A stretch of 64,000 nt of DNA from Streptomyces omiyaensis (GCF_014650895.1 NZ_BMVV01000022.1:1-64000); one strand, 5' to 3'. Numbered from the stretch's first letter, positions 16,581 to 25,458 are shown. Notes: generated by a model from the sequence alone, not told the origin. Numbers and translations are program-made.

Positions 16581-17585
16581 ATGAACTCGTATGGAAGCTT
16601 TCCGGGGGCGCGGCCACGACGGCTGCGGACGACGCCCGCCATGCGGCGGATGGTGGCCGAGACCCGCCTCGACCCGGCCGACCTGATCCTGCCCGCGTTC
16701 GTGCGCGAGGGCGTCGCCGAGCCCGTGCCGATCGGCGCGATGCCCGGCGTCGTCCAGCACACGCGGGACACCCTGCGGAAGGCCGCGGTGGAGGCCCTGG
16801 AGGCGGGCGTCTCCGGGATCATGCTCTTCGGCGTGCCCGAGGACGCCAGGAAGGACGGGCTCGGTACGGCCGGGACCGACCCGGACGGGATCCTCCAGGT
16901 CGCCATCCGGGACGTGCGGGCCGAGGTCGGCGACGAGCTCGTGATCATGTCCGACCTCTGCCTCGACGAGTACACCGACCACGGCCACTGCGGCGTCCTC
17001 GACGAGGACGGCCGGGTCGACAACGACGCCACCCTGGAGCGGTACGCCGAGATGGCGCAGGTCCAGGCCGACGCCGGCGTCCACGTCGTCGGACCCTCCG
17101 GGATGATGGACGGCCAGGTCGGGGTGGTCCGCGACGCGCTGGACACCATCGGCAAGGAGGACGTGTCGATCCTCGCGTACACCGCGAAGTACTCCTCCGC
17201 CTTCTACGGCCCCTTCCGCGAGGCCGTCGGCTCGTCGCTCCAGGGCGACCGCAAGACCTACCAGCAGGACCCCGCCAACCTGCGCGAGTCGATGCGCGAG
17301 CTGGCGCTGGACCTGGAGGAGGGCGCGGACATGGTGATGGTGAAGCCGGCCGGACCCTACCTGGACGTGCTCGCGGAGGTCGCCCGGACCGTCGACGTCC
17401 CCGTCGCCGCGTACCAGATCAGCGGCGAGTACGCGATGGTCGAGGCCGCCGCCGAGAAGGGCTGGATCGACCGCGACAAGGCGATCATGGAGACCCTCAC
17501 CGGCATCCGCCGGGCCGGCGCGCAGATGATCCTCACCTACTGGGCCACCGAGGTCGCGCAGAAGCTGTCCGCCGGACGCCGGTAG
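16581..17585 (+). CDS. hemB: Delta-aminolevulinic acid dehydratase (porphobilinogen synthase)
   Basis: A 334-residue enzyme that condenses two 5-aminolevulinates into porphobilinogen. The Schiff-base lysines lie in YTAKYSSAFYGPFREA (about 196) and MVMVKPAGPYLDV (about 254). The metal loop reads SDLCLDEYTDHGHCG: two of the three zinc-ligand positions are Cys and the middle one is Asp, the mixed type. The family-typical PTRPRRLRTTPAMRR-like N-terminus is present (RPRRLRTTPAMRRMVAET). Functionally it feeds hemC, encoded just upstream. Confidence 0.96.
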   Translation: MNSYGSFPGARPRRLRTTPAMRRMVAETRLDPADLILPAFVREGVAEPVPIGAMPGVVQHTRDTLRKAAVEALEAGVSGIMLFGVPEDARKDGLGTAGTDPDGILQVAIRDVRAEVGDELVIMSDLCLDEYTDHGHCGVLDEDGRVDNDATLERYAEMAQVQADAGVHVVGPSGMMDGQVGVVRDALDTIGKEDVSILAYTAKYSSAFYGPFREAVGSSLQGDRKTYQQDPANLRESMRELALDLEEGADMVMVKPAGPYLDVLAEVARTVDVPVAAYQISGEYAMVEAAAEKGWIDRDKAIMETLTGIRRAGAQMILTYWATEVAQKLSAGRR

Positions 17586-17699
17586 GCCGGTGGCCGGTGG
17601 CGGCGGGCCGTTGGGCGGGCCCGGGGCGAGTGGTGGGGGCGCACGGTACGGCGCACCCTGGAGAGGTACCCGACAGGTACCTCCCCGGAGGTGGTCCTC

Positions 17700-17975
17700 A
17701 TGATGAACACGCTCGTCGGATGGCACGTCGACATGGAGTTCAAGGAGGAGGGCGACCGGACGCGGGCGGCGGCCATGGTCAGGCTCTCGGACGGCTCCGA
17801 GTTCCGGGCCCACGGCTCCGCCCACCGGCACCCCTCCGATCCGGAACAGCTGCGGGTCGGCGAGGAGATCGCCGGGGCCCGCGCCCTCATGGACCTGGCC
17901 TCGCAGCTGCTGCAGAAGGCGCACGCGGAGATCGACGAGGCCTCGGGCCGGATGTCGTACCCCATCAACCGCTAG
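17700..17975 (+). CDS. DUF1876 domain protein
   Basis: A 91-residue soluble protein of the DUF1876 family, common in multiple copies in Streptomyces, adopting a dsRBD-like fold in known structures. The pattern WHVDMEFKEEGDRTRAAAMVRL-like (beta strand with the D-x-R-T-x-A core), GSAHRHPSDPE and the C-terminal helix ALMDLASQLLQKAHAEID are typical. The ATG at 17700, preceded by GGAGG, is the likely start. The function is unknown. Confidence 0.85.
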   Translation: MMNTLVGWHVDMEFKEEGDRTRAAAMVRLSDGSEFRAHGSAHRHPSDPEQLRVGEEIAGARALMDLASQLLQKAHAEIDEASGRMSYPINR

Positions 17976-17982
17976 ACGCCCG

Positions 17983-18003
17983 CCGGCCCGGCGTCCGGGC
18001 CGG
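17983..18003. terminator. Bidirectional hairpin between DUF1876 gene and lipoprotein gene
   Basis: Perfect 9-base arms CCGGCCCGG/CCGGGCCGG with a 3-base loop, between two convergent stop codons. Confidence 0.7.
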
Positions 18004-18035
18004 TACCGGGCGCAGGGCGGGTGCCGGTGGTGCGG

Positions 18036-18746
18036 CTAGTACCGGAGGGCGTCCTCCAGGTCCCGCTGCCAGTACGAGACGGCGGCGCCGTCGTCCACGT
18101 ACGTCCCCTCCGGCGCCGGCACCGTCACCATGCTGTCCGCGGTCAGGTTCACCTTGACCGTGCGGACCGTCATGCCGTGCGTGTCGCCGCCCGGCTCCCC
18201 CGTCAGGATCAGCGACGCGTACGCCGAGTCGCCGGGCGCCAGCGTCACCACGGCCTGCGGCTTGCTGTCCTCCACGATCCTGATCGGCGCCTGGCTGCCG
18301 TCGAAGCCGACGAGGGGCGCGCCCACCGCGTCGCAGGGGCGGCCGCCGATGTTCGTGACGGTCAGGGCCAGGTGGTTGATCGGGCGGCTGACCTTGCTCG
18401 CCACGACCTTCACGTCCCCGGCGGCGCAGGGGCGGCGCACCGGGCCGTCGTCGGCGGGCCGGGGCGCGGCCGACGTGCGGGAGGGGGCGGGAGCGGTGGC
18501 CGTGGGCTTCCTCTTCGGAGCGCTCGGCGCGGGGTCGGCGGTCGGCGCCGCCTCGGCGGTGGGCGTGGGCGTGGGCGTGGCCGTCGGCGTCGGCTCGGCC
18601 GTCGTGGGGGCCGGGGCGGCGGTGTCCTGCCCGGGGCTCCCCGGGGCCGGAGCCGCCCGCCCGCCGGACGACTGGCAGGCGGTGAGGGCGAGCGCCGCGG
18701 CCAGTGCGGCGGCGGGCAGGGCGAGGCGGCGGGCGGACAGACGCAT
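18036..18746 (-). CDS. DUF4232 secreted lipoprotein
   Basis: A 236-residue lipoprotein. The signal peptide (MRLSARRLALPAAALAAALA) ends in the lipobox LTAC, so Cys24 or so would be lipidated outside the membrane. A Pro/Thr/Ala linker (about 30-100) leads to a DUF4232 domain: RPCAAGDVKVVASKVSRPIN, LTVTNIGGRPCDAVGAPLVG with paired cysteines, and the C-terminal strands LNLTADS-like (KVNLTADSMVTVP). Function unknown. The chosen ATG is the only one that gives a signal peptide at the N-terminus. A 29-codon membrane-peptide gene lies 35 bases upstream in the same direction. Confidence 0.85.
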   Translation of the reverse strand: MRLSARRLALPAAALAAALALTACQSSGGRAAPAPGSPGQDTAAPAPTTAEPTPTATPTPTPTAEAAPTADPAPSAPKRKPTATAPAPSRTSAAPRPADDGPVRRPCAAGDVKVVASKVSRPINHLALTVTNIGGRPCDAVGAPLVGFDGSQAPIRIVEDSKPQAVVTLAPGDSAYASLILTGEPGGDTHGMTVRTVKVNLTADSMVTVPAPEGTYVDDGAAVSYWQRDLEDALRY

Positions 18747-18781
18747 GGTGGTTCCCCCGTGGTGGGTCCGGTGTCGGGCGG

Positions 18782-18871
18782 TCAGTGGCCGTCGAGCAGG
18801 GTGATCACGATCGCGGTGCAGAGGATCAGCACCATCAGTGCCAGGGCGTCGGTGACGCGGCTGTTCGGCAT
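18782..18871 (-). CDS. 29-residue single-helix membrane peptide
   Basis: A short frame (M-P-N-S-R-V-T-D-A then LALMVLILCTAIVITLLDGH) encodes one hydrophobic helix of about 17 residues. Of its 28 sense codons after ATG, nearly all end in G or C, the bias of real genes here, even though the stretch is hydrophobic. A weak GGAG lies 2 bases before the ATG. It is followed 35 bases later by the DUF4232 lipoprotein gene, so the two may share a transcript. No known family is assigned. Confidence 0.5.
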   Translation of the reverse strand: MPNSRVTDALALMVLILCTAIVITLLDGH

Positions 18872-19017
18872 GGCTCCATGCTGCGAGCCGGTGTGACGCG
18901 GTGTCGACCCACGCGGGACAATGAGGAACGCTGGAACGCTTCCACCCCCTGTGAGCTGGGGAGACGCACCGCGCCCGGAACGCGTTCCCGGAACGCCGAC
19001 GCCGACGGGGGACGACG

Positions 19018-20262
19018 ATGGACAGCGGGGACCGGCTCGCCGGGCTGCTGAAGGAACTCAAGGAGCGGTCGGGGCTGAGCTACGGGACGCTCGCCAAGCG
19101 GCTCCACGTCAGCACCTCCACCCTCCACCGGTACTGCAACGGCGACGCCGTCCCGACCGACTTCGCGCCCCTGGAACGCCTCGGGCGCCTGTGCGGGGCC
19201 TCGCGGGAGGAACTCGTCGGGCTCCACCGCGCCTGGATCGTCGCGGACGACGCCCGCGGGCGGAGCGGGGAGCCGGGAGAACGGGGCGGGGGCGAGACCG
19301 GTGAGGCCGGTGCCGGCGGTGCCGGCGGTGAGGACGTCTCCGCCGGGTCCGCCGCGCCCGCCGGGGTCGAGCTGCCCGCCGGGTCCGCCGCGCCCGCCGG
19401 GGTCGAGCTGCCCGCCGGGTCCGCCGGGTCCGCCGCGCCTGCCGGGGCGGACGTCCTCGGCGGGCCCGTCGTGGCGTCGAAGCCCGCGGCCGGCGCCCCG
19501 CCGCCCTCCCGGGCGCGGTACAGGAGCGCCCTCGCGGCCGCGGCCGTCGTCGCCCTCGCCGTCCCCGGCGCCCACCTCGTCGCGCGGAACGGGGACGGGG
19601 AACCGGCCGGAGGCCGGAACGGGGACTCCGCGGGGGTCGCGGCGCCCGCACCGCTGAACGCCGGCATCAGCTCGTACAACTGGGCCGAGCCCTGCGGCCA
19701 GTACTACGTCCTCGACCAGAAGCCGCAGCACGTGCCGCCCCCGCCCCCGCCGCAGGACACCCGGCCGTGGGCCCGTGCGCTCGGCGGGATCGACGGCGGA
19801 CACATGCAGCTCCAGGTCACCGTCACCGGACGCACCCGGGAACCGGTCGTGCTCTCGCGGCTCCACGTCCGGGTCGTCGAGCGCGACCGGCCGCCGGCGC
19901 CGGCCGCGTACTCGATGGGCGACGGCTGCGGCAGCGGGATCACCCCGCAGACCTTCGACGTCGACCTCGACCCGCCCCGGCCGTACGTGAAGGCGGTCGC
20001 CGGACAGGACGGGGACCGGGTCGTGCCGGCGAAGGACTTCCCGTACCGGGTCGCCACCGGGGACGCGGAGGTCCTCAACCTCGACGTCCACACCGAGGAG
20101 CACGCCGTCGCCTGGTACCTGGAGCTGGAGTGGAGCACCGGGGACCGGAAGGGGACCCTTCGGATCGACGACGGCGGGCAGCCGTTCCGCGTCCGCGCCG
20201 TCGAGGGGGGCACGGTCTACGGCTACCGGCCCGACAAGGGCGAGTGGGTCGCTCAGGAGTGA
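19018..20262 (+). CDS. Membrane-anchored XRE-type helix-turn-helix protein
   Basis: A 414-residue protein. Residues 1-62 form a helix-turn-helix of the Xre/Cro type (LSYGTLAKRLHVSTSTLHRY). Residues 80-165 are a Gly/Ala/Pro linker containing a tandem repeat. One membrane segment lies at about 168-187 (ALAAAAVVALAVPGAHLVA). The C-terminal 220 residues would be extracytoplasmic, with CGQYYVLD and GDGCGSG cysteines and beta-rich segments. Such HTH-TM-ectodomain proteins form a large paralogous set in Streptomyces. It probably senses an external signal and acts on DNA from the membrane. It diverges from the lipoprotein gene with a 146-base intergene. Confidence 0.83.
   Translation: MDSGDRLAGLLKELKERSGLSYGTLAKRLHVSTSTLHRYCNGDAVPTDFAPLERLGRLCGASREELVGLHRAWIVADDARGRSGEPGERGGGETGEAGAGGAGGEDVSAGSAAPAGVELPAGSAAPAGVELPAGSAGSAAPAGADVLGGPVVASKPAAGAPPPSRARYRSALAAAAVVALAVPGAHLVARNGDGEPAGGRNGDSAGVAAPAPLNAGISSYNWAEPCGQYYVLDQKPQHVPPPPPPQDTRPWARALGGIDGGHMQLQVTVTGRTREPVVLSRLHVRVVERDRPPAPAAYSMGDGCGSGITPQTFDVDLDPPRPYVKAVAGQDGDRVVPAKDFPYRVATGDAEVLNLDVHTEEHAVAWYLELEWSTGDRKGTLRIDDGGQPFRVRAVEGGTVYGYRPDKGEWVAQE
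19341..19412 (+). repeat. Two exact 36-bp tandem repeats inside the HTH gene
   Basis: A 36-base unit at 19341-19376 is repeated exactly at 19377-19412, followed by a shortened, divergent third copy. In protein it gives two copies of the 12-residue unit AGSAAPAGVELP in the linker between the DNA-binding and membrane segments. In-frame length changes here would only stretch or shorten the tether. Confidence 0.9.
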
Positions 20263-20281
20263 CCCGCCCGCCCCGGCGGCG

Positions 20282-22048
20282 TCAGAGGCGCTCGGGCGTC
20301 CGGATGCCCAGCAGGGCCATGCCCCGGTGGAGCGTGCGGGCCGTCACGTCGCAGAGGAAGAGGCGGTTCTCCACCTGCTCCGGGGTGTCCGCCTTGAGGA
20401 CGGGGCACTCCGAGTAGAACGTCGTGTACAGCGACGCCACCTGGTACAGGTACGCGGCCAGCTTGTGCGGGGCGTACTCCGCGGCGGTCTCGGCGATCAC
20501 CTCGCCGAAACCGTCCAGGTGCAGGCCGAGGGCCCGCTCCGACGGCGCCAGCTCCAGCTCCGGGTGCGCGACCGGCTTCGCGTCCCCCGCCTTCCGCAGG
20601 ATCGACTGGATACGGGCGTACGCGTACTGGAGGTACACGGACGTGTCGCCGTTCAGCGACACCATCTGGTCCAGGTCGAACTTGTAGTCGCGGGCCGCCG
20701 AGGTCGACAGGTCCGCGTACTTCACCGCGCCGATGCCCACCTGGGCGCCCCGCTCGGTGATCTCCTCCTCGGTGAGGTCCTGGGCCTTCTCGCGGACCAC
20801 GGCGGAGGCACGGTCGATCGCCTCGTCCAGCAGGTCCACCAGCCGGACCGTCTCGCCCTCACGCGTCTTGAACGGCTTGCCGTCCTTGCCGAGGACCGTG
20901 CCGAAGGCCAGCTGGACGGCCTTCACCTCGTCGTTCAGCCAGCCCGCCCGGCGGGCCGTCTCGAAGACCATCTTGAAGTGCAGGGACTGACGGGCGTCCA
21001 CCACGTACAGCAGCGACGTCGCCTTCAGGTTCCGCACCCGGTCGCGGATCGCGGACAGGTCCGTCGCCGCGTAGCCGAAGCCGCCGTCGGACTTCTGGAC
21101 GATCAGCGGGACCGGGTTGCCGTCCGGTCCCTTGACGTCGTCGAAGAAGACGCAGAGCGCACCCTCGGAGCGGACGGCCACGCCCGACTCCTCCAGGAGA
21201 CGGCAGGTCTCCTGGAGCATGTCGTTGTAGCCCGACTCGCCGACGACGTCGGGGTCGCGGATGTCCATGTCGAGCTTGTCGAAGACCGAGTAGAAGTAGA
21301 TCTTCGACTCGTCCACGAACCGCTGCCACAGGGCGAGCGTCTCCTCGTCGCCGGCCTGGAGGTCCACCACCCGGGCGCGCGCCCGGGTCTTGAACTCCTC
21401 GTCCGAGTCGAAGAGCGCGCGGGACGCCTTGTACAGCCGGTTCAGGTTCGACATGGCCTCCTCGCCGGAGACCTCCGCGCCGTCCCCGGACGTGTGGTCC
21501 AGCTCGTGCGGGTGCTCGATCAGGTACTGGATGAGCATGCCGAACTGGGTGCCCCAGTCGCCGATGTGGTGGCGGCGGACCACGGTCTCGCCCGTGAACT
21601 CCAGGATCTCCACCATCGCCGCGCCGATCACCGCCGACCGCAGGTGGCCGACGTGCATCTCCTTCGCCACGTTCGGCTGCGCGTAGTCGATGACCGTGGT
21701 GCCCGCCGACCCGTTCAGCGGCACGCCGAGGCGCGCGTCGGCGGCACGCGCCGCCAGCGTCTCCACGATCGCCGCGTCCGACACCGTGATGTTGAGGAAG
21801 CCGGGGCCCGAGACCTCGATCTCCTTCAGCACGTCGTTCGCCGGGATCGCCTCGACGACCTTCGTCGCCAGCTCCCGCGGATTGCCCTTGAGCTGCTTCG
21901 CCAGCGCCAGGATGCCGTTGGCCTGGAAGTCGGCCCGGTCGCTTCGTCGCAGCAGCGGGTCGGCGGAACCGGCCTCCGGCAGGGCTGCCGAGAGGCCTTC
22001 CGCGAGGCGCTGCTGCACGGTCGAAGCGAGGGAAGGGACCGAGGCCAT
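20282..22048 (-). CDS. argS: Arginyl-tRNA synthetase
   Basis: A 588-residue class I synthetase that charges tRNA(Arg). An N-terminal additional domain is followed by the HIGH-like motif KEMHVGHLRSAVIG at about 124-137. Residues 140-400 hold the catalytic and insertion elements (RRHHIGDWGTQFGML, GFGYAATDLSAI). The C-terminal anticodon-binding domain ends in GIRTPERL. A KMSKS motif is replaced, as in many ArgRS (TREGETVRLVDLLDEA). Starts at ATG 22048 with GGAA upstream. The open frame continues back across lysS, but that extension is antisense shadow. Divergent from lysS. Confidence 0.97.
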   Translation of the reverse strand: MASVPSLASTVQQRLAEGLSAALPEAGSADPLLRRSDRADFQANGILALAKQLKGNPRELATKVVEAIPANDVLKEIEVSGPGFLNITVSDAAIVETLAARAADARLGVPLNGSAGTTVIDYAQPNVAKEMHVGHLRSAVIGAAMVEILEFTGETVVRRHHIGDWGTQFGMLIQYLIEHPHELDHTSGDGAEVSGEEAMSNLNRLYKASRALFDSDEEFKTRARARVVDLQAGDEETLALWQRFVDESKIYFYSVFDKLDMDIRDPDVVGESGYNDMLQETCRLLEESGVAVRSEGALCVFFDDVKGPDGNPVPLIVQKSDGGFGYAATDLSAIRDRVRNLKATSLLYVVDARQSLHFKMVFETARRAGWLNDEVKAVQLAFGTVLGKDGKPFKTREGETVRLVDLLDEAIDRASAVVREKAQDLTEEEITERGAQVGIGAVKYADLSTSAARDYKFDLDQMVSLNGDTSVYLQYAYARIQSILRKAGDAKPVAHPELELAPSERALGLHLDGFGEVIAETAAEYAPHKLAAYLYQVASLYTTFYSECPVLKADTPEQVENRLFLCDVTARTLHRGMALLGIRTPERL

Positions 22049-22291
22049 GAGCTTCCGTTCCTGTTGTGTGGTGTCCGGGTGTTCCGGTGGTCTATATCGC
22101 TTGTCAAGTGTCCCATGGGTGGGCAACGTGTTTTCCCCGGCCGTCCCCGGCCGTGGACGGGCCCGACGGACGGAACCACGCCTGTGGACAACCTCCGAGC
22201 GCCCCGTTCCGTCTGGGACAATGACTGACGTAGGGCCTCGAAGGCTCCGAGGGACTTCCCGCAAGGATCTGGAAAGAAGGACGTACCGACC
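22049..22291. promoter_or_regulatory. Divergent argS/lysS promoter region
   Basis: 243 bases between the divergent start codons of two aminoacyl-tRNA synthetase genes. The argS-proximal half contains an A/T-richer patch (GGTCTATATCGCTTGTC). I see no T-box, riboswitch-like leader or obvious operator; promoters for both genes must lie here. Confidence 0.55.
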
Positions 22292-24013
22292 GTGGCTCAG
22301 AGCAGCACCGAGACCGACTGGGTCTCCCGTTTCGCGGACGAGGTCATCACCGAGTCGGAGCGACGTGCGCCTGGCAAACCGGTCGTCGTCGCCTCCGGCC
22401 TCTCCCCCTCCGGCCCGATCCACCTCGGCAACCTCCGCGAGGTCATGACCCCGCACCTGGTCGCCGACGAGATCCGCCGCCGCGGGTACACCGTCCGCCA
22501 CCTCATCTCGTGGGACGACTACGACCGCTACCGCAAGGTGCCGGGCGGCATCGAGGGCATCGACGAGAGCTGGGCCGAGCACATCGGCAAGCCCCTGACC
22601 TCCGTCCCCGCCCCCGCCGGCTCGCCCCACGCCAACTGGGCCGAGCACTTCAAGGCCGCCATGGTCGAGGCGCTGGCCGAGCTCGGCGTCGAGTACGACC
22701 CGATCAGCCAGACCGAGCAGTACACCTCCGGCGTCTACCGCGAGCAGATCCTGCACGCCATGCGCCGCCGGGGCGACATCGACGCCATCCTCGACCAGTA
22801 CCGGACGAAGAAGGCCCCCAAGAAGCAGTCCCAGAAGCCGGTCGACGAAGCCGAGCTGGAGGCCGCCGAGGGCTCCGGCGCGGCCGGCGAGGACGACGGC
22901 TCCGGCGGCGGCGCCGGCTACTTCCCGTACAAGCCCTACTGCGGGCAGTGCGGCAAGGACTTCACCACCGTCACCGCCTACGACGACGACACCACCGAGC
23001 TGAGCTACACCTGCACCACCTGCGGCTTCGCCGAGACCGTCAAGCTCAGCGAGTTCAACCGCGGCAAGCTCGTCTGGAAGGTCGACTGGCCCATGCGCTG
23101 GGCCTTCGAAGGCGTCATCTTCGAGCCCTCCGGCGTCGACCACTCCTCGCCCGGCTCCTCCTTCCAGGTCGGCGGCCAGATCGTCACGCTCTTCGACGGC
23201 GTCCAGCCCATCGGCCCCATGTACGCCTTCGTCGGCATCAGCGGCATGGCCAAGATGTCCTCCTCCAAGGGGGGCGTCCCCACCGCCGCCGACGCGCTGG
23301 AGATCATGGAGCCCCAGCTGCTCCGCTGGCTCTACGCCCGCCGCAAGCCCAACCAGTCCTTCAAGATCGCCTTCGACCAGGAGATCCAGCGGCTCTACGA
23401 CGAGTGGGACAAGCTGGAGGCCAAGGTCGCCGACGGCACCGTGCTGCCCGCCGACGCCGCCGCCCACACGCGCGCCGCCCGCACCGCGGCCGGCGAGCTG
23501 CCGCGCACCCCGCGCCCGCTCCCGTACCGCACCCTCGCCTCGGTCGCCGACATCACCGCCGGCCACGACGAGCAGACCCTCCGGATCCTCACCGAGCTCG
23601 ACCCGGAGTCCCCGGTCACCTCGCTCGACGAGGTCCGCCCCCGCCTCGACCGCGCCGAGAACTGGATCAGCACCCAGGTCCCGGCCGACCAGCGCACCAT
23701 CGTCCGCGAGGAGCCCGACACCGAGCTCCTCGGCTCCCTGGACGACGAGGGCCGGGAGTCCCTGCGCCTCCTCCTGGAGGGCCTGGACAGCCACTGGTCC
23801 CTCGACGGCCTGACCACCCTGGTCTACGGCGTCCCGAAGGTCATGGCCGGCCTCACCCCCGAGGCCAAGCCCACCCCCGAGCTGAAGGTCGCCCAGCGCG
23901 CCTTCTTCGCCCTCCTCTACAAGCTCCTCGTGAGCCGCGAGACGGGCCCCCGCCTGCCCACCCTGCTCCTCGCCGTCGGCGCGGACCGGGTGCGCAAGCT
24001 GCTCGGCGCCTGA
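22292..24013 (+). CDS. lysS: Class I lysyl-tRNA synthetase
   Basis: A 573-residue enzyme of the class I (archaeal LysK) type, not the usual bacterial class II fold. The HIGH-like motif is in SGPIHLGNLREVMTPHL (about 34-50) and KMSKS is MAKMSSSKGG (about 318-327). Two Cys-x2-Cys pairs (YCGQCGKDF, YTCTTCGF) form a zinc-ribbon insertion. Residues 175-215 are a low-complexity Lys/Glu/Gly linker. The GTG start follows GGAAAGAAGG. A very strong terminator follows the stop. Confidence 0.95.
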   Translation: MAQSSTETDWVSRFADEVITESERRAPGKPVVVASGLSPSGPIHLGNLREVMTPHLVADEIRRRGYTVRHLISWDDYDRYRKVPGGIEGIDESWAEHIGKPLTSVPAPAGSPHANWAEHFKAAMVEALAELGVEYDPISQTEQYTSGVYREQILHAMRRRGDIDAILDQYRTKKAPKKQSQKPVDEAELEAAEGSGAAGEDDGSGGGAGYFPYKPYCGQCGKDFTTVTAYDDDTTELSYTCTTCGFAETVKLSEFNRGKLVWKVDWPMRWAFEGVIFEPSGVDHSSPGSSFQVGGQIVTLFDGVQPIGPMYAFVGISGMAKMSSSKGGVPTAADALEIMEPQLLRWLYARRKPNQSFKIAFDQEIQRLYDEWDKLEAKVADGTVLPADAAAHTRAARTAAGELPRTPRPLPYRTLASVADITAGHDEQTLRILTELDPESPVTSLDEVRPRLDRAENWISTQVPADQRTIVREEPDTELLGSLDDEGRESLRLLLEGLDSHWSLDGLTTLVYGVPKVMAGLTPEAKPTPELKVAQRAFFALLYKLLVSRETGPRLPTLLLAVGADRVRKLLGA

Positions 24014-24020
24014 GCCCACC

Positions 24021-24068
24021 CACGCCGAAGGGCCGCTCCCCGTCGCGGGGGAGCGGCCCTTCGGCGTG
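24021..24068 (+). terminator. Strong terminator of lysS
   Basis: Arms of 21 bases (24021-24041 and 24048-24068) are perfectly complementary around a 6-base loop, beginning 7 bases after the lysS stop. This is one of the longest perfect hairpins in the window. Confidence 0.9.
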
Positions 24069-24105
24069 TGCGCGCGGTGCGGGCGGGCTCAGGAGGGGGC
24101 GGAGC

Positions 24106-25458
24106 TCAGGAGGGGTCGAACTCCTGCATCTCCTCGTGGACCCGCTGCTGCACCTCCGGGGTGACCAGCTGGAGCAGGTCGGACTGGGGCGCCGGGAGCT
24201 GCGGGAAGCCGTACGCCTCCGCCACCATCTGGTCCAGCTCGAACGGGGTCGGGAAACGCTCGTGCTCCTGCACGAAGCCGTACGTCATCTTGTAGGCGAT
24301 CTCCCGGAACTCCTCCATCTGAGGGTCGGGCGGCTGGAGCGGGTCGGGCTGCTGGAGCACCCCGTACAGCTCCGGACGCGCCGCCTCGGGCTCCGGGAGT
24401 CCCTGGTCCGCGGACTCGGGCTCCGCCGGCGCGGCGTCCCCGGGGGCACCCTCGGAAGCGCCCTCCGCCGCCTGCTCACCGGCCTGCTCGGCCGCCTGCG
24501 CGGTGTACGTGCCGCCGTACCCCTCGGGGGTCACCTGCGGCGCGTCGAACCAGGGGCTCTCGTGGTTCGGCTGCGGCGGTTCCTGCTGCTGCGCCTGCTG
24601 CGGCTGCGGGCCCTGAGGTCCCTGCGGGCCCTGAGGTCCCTGCGGGGCCGGGGCGGGCTGGCCCGCCGGGAGCTCCTGGAGGACCGGGGCGGCGGCCTGC
24701 ACCACCGCCACCGGCTGGGGCTCGAAGCCCGGCTGCGCGAGCGGGGCCGGGTTCGGCGGCAGGAGCACCGGCTCCACGCCCGCCGCGGCCAGCCCCGCCG
24801 GGGCCGTCTCCGAGAGCGGGACGCCGTACCGGGCGAGGCGGAGCGGCATCAGGGCCTCCACCGGGGCCTTGCGGCGCCAGCCGCGCCCGAAGCGGGCCTG
24901 CAGCCGCGCCTGGTAGATCAGCCGCTCCTGCTCCAGCTTGATCACCTGGTCGTACGAGCGCAGCTCCCACAGCTTCATCCGCCGCCACAGCCGGAACGTC
25001 GGCACCGGCGACAGCAGCCAGCGGGTCAGCCGCACGCCCTCCATGTGCTTGTCCGCGGTGATGTCCGCGATCCGGCCCACCGCGTGCCGCGCCGCCTCGA
25101 CGGCCACGACGAACAGCACCGGGATGACCGCGTGCATGCCCACGCCCAGCGGGTCGGGCCACGCCGCCGCGCCGTTGAACGCGATCGTCGCCGCCGTCAG
25201 GATCCACGCCGTCTGCCGCAGCAGCGGGAACGGGATCCGCAGCCACGTCAGCAGCAGGTCCAGTGCGAGCAGCACACAGATGCCCGCGTCGATGCCGATC
25301 GGGAAGAAGTACGAGAACGTACCGAAGCCCTTGTGCACGGCAAGCTCGCGCACGGCCGCGTACGAACCCGCGAAACCGATCCCCGCGATGATCACCGCGC
25401 CGCCGATGACGAGCCCGATGAGTATGCGGTGTGTGCGTGTCAGCTCCATCGCGGCCAC
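24106..25458 (-). CDS. DUF2637 membrane protein with Pro/Gln-rich tail
   Basis: A 450-residue protein. The first 140 residues hold about five membrane helices (ILIGLVIGGAVIIAGIGFAG, GTFSYFFPIGIDAGICVLLA, WILTAATIAFNGAAAW, MHAVIPVLFVVAVEAARHAV) and match DUF2637. A basic cytoplasmic stretch (FRLWRRMKLWEL, QARFGRGWRRKAP) follows, then a disordered Pro/Gln/Ala/Glu region with GPQGPQGPQGPQ and a conserved C-terminal helix set. DUF2637 proteins are also known from conjugative plasmids as Spd-like spread proteins, but this looks chromosomal. I chose the GTG at 25458 because GGGAGGGG lies 8 bases upstream; the ATG three codons later has no such site. Confidence 0.82.
   Translation of the reverse strand: MAAMELTRTHRILIGLVIGGAVIIAGIGFAGSYAAVRELAVHKGFGTFSYFFPIGIDAGICVLLALDLLLTWLRIPFPLLRQTAWILTAATIAFNGAAAWPDPLGVGMHAVIPVLFVVAVEAARHAVGRIADITADKHMEGVRLTRWLLSPVPTFRLWRRMKLWELRSYDQVIKLEQERLIYQARLQARFGRGWRRKAPVEALMPLRLARYGVPLSETAPAGLAAAGVEPVLLPPNPAPLAQPGFEPQPVAVVQAAAPVLQELPAGQPAPAPQGPQGPQGPQGPQPQQAQQQEPPQPNHESPWFDAPQVTPEGYGGTYTAQAAEQAGEQAAEGASEGAPGDAAPAEPESADQGLPEPEAARPELYGVLQQPDPLQPPDPQMEEFREIAYKMTYGFVQEHERFPTPFELDQMVAEAYGFPQLPAPQSDLLQLVTPEVQQRVHEEMQEFDPS

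Noticed and set aside
22049..24019. Upstream extension of the argS frame across the whole of lysS
   Set aside because: The extension is Gly/Val/Asp-rich antisense of lysS, and the family N-terminus of ArgS begins at the ATG at 22048.
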